Shown here: in pieces, positions 45,204-56,042 of the stretch
How the letters are laid out: the number at the start of each line of letters is the position of its first letter
Numbering within the stretch: the first letter of the stretch is position 1
Assembly: GCA_030160035.1 (NCBI GenBank)
Contig: BSNO01000004.1
Coordinates: forward strand, 496,001 to 560,000
Direction of reading: 5' to 3'
Source of the DNA: Rhizobium albus
Lineage (GTDB): Bacteria; Pseudomonadota; Alphaproteobacteria; Rhizobiales; Rhizobiaceae
DNA length: 64,000 bases
The notes under the pieces: generated by a model
What the model was told of the DNA's origin: nothing
What the model saw: the letters and a program-made list of their open reading frames with translations, nothing else
The model's database searches: none
Program-made: the position numbers and the translations under genes

Positions 45204-47387
45204 TTATCCGCGCGTGGCGGCTTTCAGCTCAAGCCGGCGGCGATGCAGGACCGGTTCGGTATAGCCGGATGGCTGTTCGCGGCCCTTGAGAACGAGGTCC
45301 AGAGCAGCCTGGAAGGCGATCGAACCATCGTAATCGGCAGCCATTGGCCGGTAGGCGCTGTCGCCGGCGTTCTGCTGGTCGACCACCTTCGCCATCTTCT
45401 TCATGGTCTCGACGATCTGCGCTTCGGTCACCACGCCGTGGTGCAGCCAGTTGGCCATGTGCTGAGCGGAAATGCGCAGCGTCGCGCGGTCTTCCATCAG
45501 GCCGACATTGTTGATGTCCGGCACCTTGGAGCAGCCAACGCCCTGGTCGACCCAGCGCACGACATAGCCGAGAATGCCCTGAGCATTGTTGTCGAGCTCG
45601 CGCTGGATGTCTTCGGGCGTCCAGTTGGGACGTTCGGCAACCGGCACCGACAGGATGTCGTCGAGCTTGGCGCGGCCGCGTGACTTGAGACCGGCCTGGA
45701 TCTCGGAAACCTTCACTTGATGATAATGTGTCGCGTGCAGCGTCGCAGCGGTCGGCGAGGGCACCCAAGCCGTGTTGGCGCCCGCCTTCGGGTGGCCGAT
45801 CTTCTGCTCCAGCATCGCCGCCATCATGTCCGGCATGGCCCACATGCCCTTGCCGATCTGGGCATGGCCGGAAAGGCCGCATTCGAGACCGATATCGACG
45901 TTCCAGTTCTCGTATGCCTGGATCCAGGTCGAGGCTTTCATGTCGCCCTTGCGGATCATCGGACCGGCTTCCATCGAGGTATGGATTTCGTCACCCGTGC
46001 GGTCGAGGAAGCCCGTGTTGATGAAGACGACACGCTCCTTGGCAGCCCGGATCGCCTCCTTGAGATTGACCGTGGTGCGGCGTTCCTCGTCCATGATGCC
46101 CATCTTGATCGTGTTGGGCGCCATGCCCAGCGCCTGCTCGACACGGGTAAAGATCTCCGCCGCGAAGGCGACTTCCTCAGGCCCGTGCATCTTCGGCTTG
46201 ACCACATACATGGAGCCGGCGCGGGAATTCTTGCGCCTGCCATTGGCGCCGACATCGTGCAGCGCGATCAGGCCGGTGACGAAGCCATCCATCATGCCTT
46301 CCGGAACCTCGTTGCCGTCCCGGTCGAGGATTGCAGGGTTGGTCATGAGGTGGCCGACATTGCGGATAAGCATCAGCGAACGGCCGGGCAGGGTCAGCGT
46401 CGAGCCATCCGGCGCGGTGTATTCGCGGTCGTCGTTGAGCGCGCGCGTAACCGACTTGCCACCCTTGTCGAATGTGTCTTCCAGGTCGCCCTTCATCAGG
46501 CCAAGCCAGTTGCGGTAGGCCGCGACCTTGTCCTCGGCGTCGACCGCCGCGATGGAATCCTCGCAGTCCTGGATGGTCGTCAGCGCAGACTCCAGAAGGA
46601 TATCGGAAATGCCGGCGCTGTCGCCTTCGCCGATCGGGCTGCGGCGATCGATGACGATCTCCACATGCATGCCGTTCTTCTTCAGGAGGATCGATGTCGG
46701 GGCGAAGGCTTCGCCGAGATAGCCGGCAAACTGCGCGCTGTCCTTCAGCTTGCCGAGCGCGCCGTCGGTCAGCGCGATGACGAGCTGGCCATCTTCGATC
46801 GAGAAACCGCTGACATTTTCCCAGGTCGTATCGCCCGAGGCGGCTTGGATCGGTGCGCTCTGGTTGAGGAAGTTGCGGCCCCAGGCGATGACCTTCGCGC
46901 CACGCTTCGGATTGTAGCCCTTGCCCATTTCCGCCCCGTCAGCCTCGGAGATCGCGTCTGTTCCATAGAGCGCATCGTAGAGCGAACCCCACCGCGCATT
47001 GGCTGCGTTCAGCGCATAGCGTGCATTCATCACCGGGACGACGAGCTGCGGGCCGGCTGTCGTCGCGATTTCTGGGTCGACATTGTCGGTCGAGACGGAA
47101 AAAGCGCCGCCTTCAGGTACGAGGTAACCGATCTCAGCGAGGAACGCCTTGTAGCGCTCTAGGTCGGACGGTGCGCCGTTCTCGCGGTGCCACGCATCGA
47201 TCTTCGCCTGCAGATCATCCCGCTTGGCAAGCAGTGCACGGTTCTTCGGTCCAAGCTCGTGGATCGCATCGGATAACGCCTTGAAGAATGCATCGGCCTC
47301 GACACCAGTCCCCGGCAAAGCTTCCGAGACGATGAAGTCGTAAAGCGTGGTGTCGATCGTCAGCCCGTGCTGCTCGGTCGTGGTCAT
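45204..47387 (-). CDS. glcB: Malate synthase G
   Basis: Condenses glyoxylate with acetyl-CoA to malate. The 727-residue monomeric G type has the extended TIM-barrel sequence with [16 protein letters not shown] and [17 protein letters not shown], typical for magnesium binding and catalysis. The insert of the G form is present near 150-300. ATG 47387 ([10 protein letters not shown]) is preferred to 47426. It allows growth on acetate, glycolate or fatty acids. No isocitrate lyase gene is in the window. Confidence 0.97.
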   Translation of the reverse strand: MTTTEQHGLTIDTTLYDFIVSEALPGTGVEADAFFKALSDAIHELGPKNRALLAKRDDLQAKIDAWHRENGAPSDLERYKAFLAEIGYLVPEGGAFSVSTDNVDPEIATTAGPQLVVPVMNARYALNAANARWGSLYDALYGTDAISEADGAEMGKGYNPKRGAKVIAWGRNFLNQSAPIQAASGDTTWENVSGFSIEDGQLVIALTDGALGKLKDSAQFAGYLGEAFAPTSILLKKNGMHVEIVIDRRSPIGEGDSAGISDILLESALTTIQDCEDSIAAVDAEDKVAAYRNWLGLMKGDLEDTFDKGGKSVTRALNDDREYTAPDGSTLTLPGRSLMLIRNVGHLMTNPAILDRDGNEVPEGMMDGFVTGLIALHDVGANGRRKNSRAGSMYVVKPKMHGPEEVAFAAEIFTRVEQALGMAPNTIKMGIMDEERRTTVNLKEAIRAAKERVVFINTGFLDRTGDEIHTSMEAGPMIRKGDMKASTWIQAYENWNVDIGLECGLSGHAQIGKGMWAMPDMMAAMLEQKIGHPKAGANTAWVPSPTAATLHATHYHQVKVSEIQAGLKSRGRAKLDDILSVPVAERPNWTPEDIQRELDNNAQGILGYVVRWVDQGVGCSKVPDINNVGLMEDRATLRISAQHMANWLHHGVVTEAQIVETMKKMAKVVDQQNAGDSAYRPMAADYDGSIAFQAALDLVLKGREQPSGYTEPVLHRRRLELKAATRG

Positions 47388-47439
47388 GCGTGGATCTCCC
47401 TTGGCGCGGCAACCGGCTGGTCGCACTTCCGTTACGCCA

Positions 47440-47467
47440 GAGATAAGCCCGGCGCATTCCCTGTCAA
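47440..47467 (-). promoter_or_regulatory. Probable promoter of glcB
   Basis: On the minus strand TTGACA (47462-47467), 16-base spacer, TATCTC (47440-47445). It lies 53 bases before the glcB ATG and just downstream of the dyad at 47486-47510. Confidence 0.6.
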
Positions 47468-47485
47468 TCGATCATCAATTCCAAA

Positions 47486-47510
47486 GATTTGTTCCATTTC
47501 GGAAACAATC
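47486..47510. promoter_or_regulatory. 25-bp dyad upstream of the glcB promoter
   Basis: GATT-N2-TTCC-N5-GGAA-N2-AATC is perfectly symmetrical in eight outer and inner positions. It overlaps the last codons of the hydantoinase gene and sits about 20 bases upstream of the glcB -35. Position and TTCC/GGAA arms suggest a regulator site, possibly IclR-like; the protein is unknown. Confidence 0.45.
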
Positions 47511-49572
47511 AGACCGGATCGACCGCAAGCCGTGGTCTTCCGGAGCTGACAGCGCGGATCCGCGCTTCGACGAACTGGCGCTGCCCGTCGATGACCGGAG
47601 CGGAAATGTGCTCGTCCACGGCCAATGACGGATCGCTGGCGCCAGCGCGTTCGGCCTTCGCAAGGGCGATTGCGCTTGCGGTTTCGCGGGCATTTCTAAG
47701 GGCAGGTTCCTCGGCGTCGAACAGTTCCATCTGCGCACCGCCGCTGACAAGGAAGACGCTTGGTTCCGGCGCAGTGACGAGAACCTCGGCCATCTCGGTG
47801 ATTTGCCCGACCACGGCACCGATCGCGTTGGCGACATCCGCATGGTCCGGCACGACGATCTCCGCTCCGAGTAACGCGCCGATCCCCGGATAATAGGTGG
47901 CAGCAGAAGCGCCCAGCCCGACCAGCGGGCGATCGAGCGAAAGCCGGAAGCCGACGATCGATGTCGGGCGGGCCAGCGCGCGCCGCACTGCCTCCGTGCG
48001 TGCCGGATCGAAGGCGGGGCCAAACCCGCGCGCGGCATCCTCGCTGAGCCCAGCTTCCAGAACCTTGTGGGCAGATATCTCCGTCAGCGTGGCGATCACG
48101 CGCTCGGCCAGGGCCGCTTCATCGGCGGCCAGCGTATCGCCCCTGCCGTCGCGCTGACGGGCGAGAAGCGCCCCGCCGAGCCGCGCGGCTTGGCTGTTCC
48201 AGAGCGACAAGCGCCCGAGCACATGCATCGCGTCGGTCGGCGTGAAAGCGCTGATGCGCACGAGCCCTTGGCTGGCAAGCCTATCGAGCGCCGATCGTTC
48301 AGACGCACTGACGAGGACCGTGTCGAGAGGGCGGAAATCGTGGCCGAACCGCGCAAGCAGCGAGCGGTCGCGGTCCGGCAGATGGCGCGGCGGCGTCATG
48401 GCAGTTCTCGCCGCAAAGCGCCCGTCGAGCCGTCCGGGCCGGTCGTTGGCCAGTTGCCGCTTGAGCGCTGAGACGAGATCGCTGCCGTCGCTCAGCGCCG
48501 CGAGCGACAGCGGCACCACGCGGCGCGGTCCGAGCAGAATGCCGGCAGCGATGCCGTCACGCAGGATGGAGACATCGCTGTCCCCACCCAGCCCATGCGT
48601 CTGCATCGCCACGGCTTCCACCATGGTGCGGAACCCACCGACCAGCGCGCCTTCAGGATCGAGCCGAGGCCGCCCGTCTTCCAGAATGGCGATATCCGTC
48701 GTCGTTCCGCCGATGTCGGCGACGATGGCGCGGTCGAGCCCGGTCAGATGACGGGCGCCGACGAGGCTTGCGGCCGGGCCCGACAGGATCGTCTCGATCG
48801 GCCGAAGCCGTGCTTCCGAGGCCGAAATCAGCGCGCCGTCGCCGCGCACGACCATCAGCGGGGCGGTGATGCCGCGCGCGGCAAGAAACGCGGTGCTGGC
48901 CGATATCAGCCGATCGATCATGCCGATCAGCCGCGCGTTCAAAAGCGTCGTCAAGGCCCGCTTCGGACCCCCGAGTTTCGACGAAAGTTCGTGACTGCAG
49001 GTGACCGGCAGGCTGGTCGCCTCGCGGATCAGCGCGCGAACGGCAATCTCGTGCTCTGGATTGCGCACCGCGAAATAGCCGGCGACTGCAATCGCTTCCG
49101 CCTCTTCGGCCAGCGTCGGCAGCGCCGCTTGCAGAGCCGAAAGATCGAGCGTGCGTGGTTTGCCGTGAACGTCGTGGCCGCCTGGCAGCCGGTAGACGGG
49201 TGCACCGGACAGCGCCTCGAGAAGACCTGCGCGTTCGAGATCGGCGGGCTCGAACCCGATGGCCACCAGTGCCACCTGTCCGCCGCGGCCTTCCACCAGC
49301 GCGTTGGTCGCAAGCGTCGTCGAAAGGGAGACAAGCGCGATCGATGCTGCTTCGATTCCGGACTGCGCGATCACGGCATCCGCGGCAGCCGCGATACCCG
49401 TTGCGAGGTCGTCGTGGCTGGTCAGCGCCTTCGCCTTCGCGACGACGCCGCGCGTCTCGCTGAAAAGCACGGCATCCGTATAGGTGCCGCCGGTATCAAT
49501 GCCGAGAAATATTGGGTTGCTCAAAGCCTGGCCCCGAAAACTGCAACCCCTGGATGGATGCTGACCCGTCAT
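47509..49572 (-). CDS. Hydantoinase/oxoprolinase family protein
   Basis: An ATP-dependent ring-opening amidohydrolase of the hydantoinase A / 5-oxoprolinase alpha type. The actin-like phosphate 1 motif GIDTGGTYTDAVL is near the N-terminus and the second, ADIGGTTTDIAI, near residue 285. Metal-binding residues are spread through the middle. ATG 49572 gives 687 residues but lacks a ribosome binding site. The TTG at 49524 (MSNPIFLG) would begin at the family's usual start. No beta (hyuB) subunit gene is adjacent, which is unusual for a two-subunit enzyme. Confidence 0.85.
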   Translation of the reverse strand: MTGQHPSRGCSFRGQALSNPIFLGIDTGGTYTDAVLFSETRGVVAKAKALTSHDDLATGIAAAADAVIAQSGIEAASIALVSLSTTLATNALVEGRGGQVALVAIGFEPADLERAGLLEALSGAPVYRLPGGHDVHGKPRTLDLSALQAALPTLAEEAEAIAVAGYFAVRNPEHEIAVRALIREATSLPVTCSHELSSKLGGPKRALTTLLNARLIGMIDRLISASTAFLAARGITAPLMVVRGDGALISASEARLRPIETILSGPAASLVGARHLTGLDRAIVADIGGTTTDIAILEDGRPRLDPEGALVGGFRTMVEAVAMQTHGLGGDSDVSILRDGIAAGILLGPRRVVPLSLAALSDGSDLVSALKRQLANDRPGRLDGRFAARTAMTPPRHLPDRDRSLLARFGHDFRPLDTVLVSASERSALDRLASQGLVRISAFTPTDAMHVLGRLSLWNSQAARLGGALLARQRDGRGDTLAADEAALAERVIATLTEISAHKVLEAGLSEDAARGFGPAFDPARTEAVRRALARPTSIVGFRLSLDRPLVGLGASAATYYPGIGALLGAEIVVPDHADVANAIGAVVGQITEMAEVLVTAPEPSVFLVSGGAQMELFDAEEPALRNARETASAIALAKAERAGASDPSLAVDEHISAPVIDGQRQFVEARIRAVSSGRPRLAVDPV

Positions 49573-49684
49573 CTAGCAAGTGCACCATGGCGTGCAAGTG
49601 TGCTTGGCATTTGATCGGGAGCATTTGATGAGGACAGGTTGCGTTCTCGCGCATTCCCGCTTGCTCCATGAACGCGCCTGCCCC

Positions 49685-49703
49685 ATTGTCGGCACTCGAC
49701 AAT
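49685..49703. promoter_or_regulatory. Dyad upstream of the LuxR-type gene
   Basis: ATTGTCG (49685-49691), GCACT, CGACAAT (49697-49703): perfect 7-base arms, 19 bp in all, the size of a lux box. It lies 61 bases before the LuxR-type ATG and within the divergent region to the hydantoinase gene. Confidence 0.5.
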
Positions 49704-49764
49704 CGTGGAGCGTGCAGGAAACGACATTGGGCGGCTCGATCGGGACGGAGCGGGTGACGGCGGC

Positions 49765-50487
49765 ATGAATCTAGGCATTTCCAGTGCATCGGATATGCCG
49801 GCCGTCATGGGCGACATGCAGACGCCTTACGACCTCTTGCGGTTGCTGCGTTCCAAGACGCAGGAATATGGTTTTGCATATTTCACGGTTCTGAAGCTGC
49901 CTGCGGTCGGCGAGGCGAAGATCGGTGCTCTCTCGGAGCTGTCCAACTGGCCTGCCGAACTCACCCGTACCTATGACGAACGGAAGGTGGGGTCTTCGAG
50001 CCCCATCCTGAAGCGCTTGTCCCAATCGGCCATGTGCTTCCAATATACGCTCGATGAGCTTCCGCACCTGGAGACCGGGAAGCGGCCGTCGGTCGTCGAT
50101 CTCTTCCGCAAGTTCGACATGGTCCGCTGGGCATATTTTCCGGTGCACTGCCCCTCCTACGGTACGGGTGCGATCGGCTACTCGGGCCAGCGTGACGAAC
50201 TCGACATGCAGGAAATGGGTGAACTGCAGCTTGTCTCCACGGGCATATTCGACCAGCTCGCAAAGCTGCGTGGGACGCGCGACGAGGAAAAGCCTCGTCT
50301 CACCGAGCGCGAGCGCGAATGCCTGCGCTGGACGGCCGAGGGCAAGACGAGTTTCGAGATCGGCAAGATCATCGGCATCTCCGAGCACACAGTGAACTAT
50401 TATCTCAACACCGCTTCGGGTAAGCTGAAATCCACCAATCGCGTGCAGGCGGTCGCCGTAGCCCTGAGAAGTGGGTTGCTCGGGTAG
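49765..50487 (+). CDS. LuxR-family regulator with autoinducer-binding-like domain
   Basis: A 240-residue regulator. The N-terminal autoinducer-binding-like domain (about 20-165) includes Trp62 and Tyr70; where quorum sensors carry Asp-Pro it reads SSSPIL (Ser79-Pro80), so the Asp that holds the acyl-homoserine lactone amide is absent. The C-terminal GerE helix-turn-helix (about 176-236) has SFEIGKIIGISEHTVNYYLNTASGKL. No luxI gene is near. ATG 49765 is preferred; the upstream extension is not conserved. It may be a solo regulator with another ligand or none. Confidence 0.85.
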   Translation: MNLGISSASDMPAVMGDMQTPYDLLRLLRSKTQEYGFAYFTVLKLPAVGEAKIGALSELSNWPAELTRTYDERKVGSSSPILKRLSQSAMCFQYTLDELPHLETGKRPSVVDLFRKFDMVRWAYFPVHCPSYGTGAIGYSGQRDELDMQEMGELQLVSTGIFDQLAKLRGTRDEEKPRLTERERECLRWTAEGKTSFEIGKIIGISEHTVNYYLNTASGKLKSTNRVQAVAVALRSGLLG

Positions 50488-50605
50488 CAATCCCCAGATC
50501 TTGGGGCGCCAAAGTTTGAAGTGACCGTGCGGAATGATTATCTTGCACAGTGAAATGACATCGATTCGATGCGGTCGGAGCCGTTTCCGCCACGGGTCGC
50601 GCTAG

Positions 50606-53101
<2,496 letters not shown>

Positions 53102-53211
53102 CGTCATCTACCCTGAGCGTGGACGGAACATTCCACGCGGAAGGTCGTTTATCATCTGAAGCTGAAATAGCGCGCCTATGAGGCGCGCGCGAATACCAGT
53201 CGGAGAGATGC

Positions 53212-53430
53212 ATGAACGAGAAATTGACGCCACGTGAGGCCCGTCAGGGCGAACGTGGTCTGCCCGTCCTGAAGATCCTGATCGCTGCCCTGGTTCTCGC
53301 CTTGTTGGCGTGGGCAGCCGCCGGTCTCTTTGGCGAGACGACGGAGCCGGAAAATCCAGTCGGTGAAAATGTGATCGAGCAGGATGCGACCGACGAGCCC
53401 GGCCCAACCCAAGCACCGACAGTGCAGTAA
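53212..53430 (+). CDS. Small single-pass membrane protein
   Basis: A 72-residue protein: charged N-terminus (1-17), one hydrophobic span (about 19-40), then an acidic Pro/Glu-rich tail. ATG 53212 follows CGGAGAG at good distance and a strong terminator follows, so it is probably a real single-gene unit. I recognise no family. Confidence 0.6.
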   Translation: MNEKLTPREARQGERGLPVLKILIAALVLALLAWAAAGLFGETTEPENPVGENVIEQDATDEPGPTQAPTVQ

Positions 53431-53474
53431 AAACTAAGCGCTGCGGCAGTTGCCGCAAACTGCAATCAGACTGT

Positions 53475-53504
53475 GCCCCGTGCTCATCGAGTGCGGGGCT
53501 TTTT
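53475..53504 (+). terminator. Rho-independent terminator after the small membrane protein gene
   Basis: GCCCCGTGCTC (53475-53485), loop ATC, GAGTGCGGGGC (53489-53499) pairs over 11 bases with two G-T pairs and is followed by TTTTT. Confidence 0.85.
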
Positions 53505-53597
53505 CTTTGAGCAGCGCCAGACGCAAGCGATCGGCTTTTGAGTGGAGCCGCGATCTGGTATGATCCTTCAATGTTCATTGGTTCAGGGGTACGCAGC

Positions 53598-53957
53598 ATG
53601 TCCCTTTTTGACGACCGCGAACGGGCTTTCGAACTCAAATACGTCCATGATCTCGAAGCGGCATTCCGCATGCGCGTCATCGCCATGCGGGACATGGCGC
53701 GCTGGGCCGCAGACAGGCTCGGCCTGATCGGAGCGGATGCGGACAGCTATGTCTCGACGCATGCGCACGCTGTTCTAACACGCGATGGATCCGGACTTCT
53801 TCTCAAGCGGCTTGCGGCCGATCTGAAAGACGGCGGCCTCGGTGTGTCCGAACAGGAACTGACGCGTGTTTACGACGGGTTCTGTGCCTCCGCGCTGATG
53901 CGCATGCAGACATTGCCCGATGCAGGCGAAGCGGGCATGGTGGCGCGCAAGCACTGA
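53598..53957 (+). CDS. DUF1476 protein (ATPase zeta-inhibitor-like)
   Basis: A 119-residue helical protein. The N-terminus MSLFDDRERAFELKYVHD matches the DUF1476 family, which includes the zeta inhibitor of alphaproteobacterial F1-ATPase. After residue 20 it diverges from the canonical lysine-rich stretch and has FRMRVIAMRDMARWAADRLG. It may be a paralogue with a changed role. ATG 53598 follows AGGGG. It precedes a universal stress protein gene by 19 bases, suggesting a stress-related pair. Confidence 0.75.
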   Translation: MSLFDDRERAFELKYVHDLEAAFRMRVIAMRDMARWAADRLGLIGADADSYVSTHAHAVLTRDGSGLLLKRLAADLKDGGLGVSEQELTRVYDGFCASALMRMQTLPDAGEAGMVARKH

Positions 53958-53976
53958 TTGATACTGGAGAATGTGC

Positions 53977-54804
53977 ATGAAGACGCTGTTGGTTCCGGTT
54001 CCCGAACAACCAAGCACTGCCGTCTTTGATTGCGCGATCTCCTTCGCTCATGTCTTCGGCAGCCTTATCGAAGGCATGGCGCTCGCACCTGATTTGTCAC
54101 GTACCATCGCAGCCGAATTTCCGATCGACCCGCACTACATCGACCCGGACAACCGGCGCGACATGGTGACGACGGCGCGACGACATTTCGAGCAGCAGAT
54201 GCAGCAGGCTCAATTGCCGCGATGTGCGGACAAGGTGGCCGGTCCCTGCTACCGCTGGGCCATCGACGAGCTTGGCGAGGATGGACGCGTGGCGAGCTAT
54301 GCGCGCCTGTTCGACCTTGTCGTGCTGGCTCGTCCGGAGCAGCGCCGTGACGGCAGTCGGATCGCTACCGTTGAAACCATCCTCTTCGAAAGCGGCCGGC
54401 CGGTGTTGCTGGTTCCGCCTGCGATTCCGAAGGCCATAGGTCGCAGAGTGGTGATCGCCTGGAATGGCAGTCTCGAAACGGCCCGCGCCATCGCCTTCGC
54501 CATGCCGATCCTGCTGCAGGCGGAACGCGCTATCGTCCTGCACCTGGAAGGCTGGGAAGTCGACGGTCCGCGCGCGTCCGACCAGGTCGAGTTTTTGAAG
54601 CGGCACGGTGTGAACGCCGAGCTTGCCTCGCGACCGCTCGTTTCGGGCCCCGGCGAATCGATCATGAAGCAAGGCCACGATCTTGGTGCCGACCTGATCA
54701 TCAAGGGCGCCTATACACAAAGCCGCTTGCGGCAGATGATTTTCGGCGGCGCGACAAGCCATCTGCTCGCTCACACGGATGTGCCGATGTTCATCGCCCA
54801 CTGA
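53977..54804 (+). CDS. Universal stress protein, double-domain (UspA) type
   Basis: A 275-residue protein with two UspA-like halves. The C-terminal half ends in the typical nucleotide-binding pattern GADLIIKGAYTQSRLRQMIFGGATSHLLAHTDVPMFIAH. The N-terminal half is more degenerate. ATG 53977 has GGAG 7 bases upstream; the ATG at 53971 overlaps that site and is less likely. Role in general stress, not further defined. Probably co-transcribed with the preceding DUF1476 gene. Confidence 0.85.
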   Translation: MKTLLVPVPEQPSTAVFDCAISFAHVFGSLIEGMALAPDLSRTIAAEFPIDPHYIDPDNRRDMVTTARRHFEQQMQQAQLPRCADKVAGPCYRWAIDELGEDGRVASYARLFDLVVLARPEQRRDGSRIATVETILFESGRPVLLVPPAIPKAIGRRVVIAWNGSLETARAIAFAMPILLQAERAIVLHLEGWEVDGPRASDQVEFLKRHGVNAELASRPLVSGPGESIMKQGHDLGADLIIKGAYTQSRLRQMIFGGATSHLLAHTDVPMFIAH

Positions 54805-54934
54805 GCTTAACCTGCTGAAAGGCTTTGATCGCTTTTCGTGACCGCCTGCAATCATAGCGAGATAAACCGCACACCTCGCGGAACTTGCGTGCCCCGTGTC
54901 GGTTGTAGCGGGATCACACGCAGGGAGGTTGATC

Positions 54935-55864
54935 ATGCTGGTACGTGTTGGTTTCGAGATCGGAATTTCCTGCAGCCAGCCGACGCCGATGACGATGCAT
55001 CTCGCGATCCATCCCGAGCGTCGTCGCGATATCGTTGGCGAGACCGGGCTCAGCGCTTCGAAGGATGTGCGCTTTGCGTCTTATCGCGACATCTATGGCA
55101 ATGACTGCCGCCGCTGCCTCGTTCCCGAGGGCGGCATGGAGATGCGTTACGACGCCGTCGTGGAGGATGATGGCGAGCCGGACGAGTACGACCCGACCGC
55201 CGAATTGGTTCCGGTCGACCGTCTGCCCGCAGAGGCTTTGGCCTTCCTGCTCCCGAGCCGTTATTGCGAGACGGAACATCTGTCGGATTTCGCCTGGCGC
55301 CGCTTCGGCTCGATCCAGTCGGGCTGGGAGCGCGTGCAGGCGGTGTGCGACTATGTGCACGAGCGCCTGACCTTCTCCTATGGCTATGCCCGCGCGACAC
55401 GCACTGCCTGCCAGGCCAATGACGAACGCGTTGGCGTGTGCCGTGACTTCGCCCATCTGGCGGTGGCACTTTGCCGCTGCCTCAATATTCCTGCGCGCTA
55501 CGTCAATGGCTTCATGGGTGACATCGGCGTTCCGGTCGATCCGGCGCCTATGGATTTCAACGCATGGTTCGAAGTCTATCTTGGCGATCGCTGGTACACG
55601 TTTGACGCTCGCCACAACCAGCGACGCATCGGTCGCATCGCTGTCGCAAAGGGACGGGATGCCGCCGATATTCCGCTGTTTCATACGTTCGGTCCCCATA
55701 CGCTGGAGATGTTCAACGTCTGGACCTATGAAGCGAAGACAAGGATTGCTCGCCCTGAAGCAATTCAGCAGAAGCATTCTCTGATAGAGCCATGGCACAG
55801 CCCGTTTTGGGCGCGTCATTCCCGTTCTCACGCATCGTTGTCGTCGAGTTTAACAGACCGGTAA
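54935..55864 (+). CDS. Transglutaminase-like family protein with altered triad
   Basis: A 309-residue protein of the bacterial transglutaminase-like (N-terminal beta region plus papain-like core) family. The nucleophile is Cys169 in GVCRDFAHLA and the Asp is 224 in YTFDARHN. The position expected to carry the catalytic His reads Asn209 in MDFNAWFEVYL. If the register is right, ordinary peptidase or cross-linking activity may be lost or altered. ATG 54935 follows GGGAGG. The function of the family in bacteria is unclear. Confidence 0.8.
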   Translation: MLVRVGFEIGISCSQPTPMTMHLAIHPERRRDIVGETGLSASKDVRFASYRDIYGNDCRRCLVPEGGMEMRYDAVVEDDGEPDEYDPTAELVPVDRLPAEALAFLLPSRYCETEHLSDFAWRRFGSIQSGWERVQAVCDYVHERLTFSYGYARATRTACQANDERVGVCRDFAHLAVALCRCLNIPARYVNGFMGDIGVPVDPAPMDFNAWFEVYLGDRWYTFDARHNQRRIGRIAVAKGRDAADIPLFHTFGPHTLEMFNVWTYEAKTRIARPEAIQQKHSLIEPWHSPFWARHSRSHASLSSSLTDR

Positions 55865-56042
55865 CCTCTTTGGACCAACGTCAAGTGGTGCAATCTTGCT
55901 GCACCAACACGCCTCGTTGCTGCCAGTTACGTGAAATCAGGGCTGCTCGCCTTGCCGATTGCCGCCGCGTTTACGTAAGGTCGCCGCTCCGAAGGCGCAG
56001 CAGTGCGTCAAGACGAACGGCTGTCGAGGAAGTGGGTTCGCG

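Noticed and set aside
53104-53140. Hairpin after gyrB as an intrinsic terminator
   Set aside because: A 7-bp stem with an 8-base loop and no T-run; not strong enough to list.
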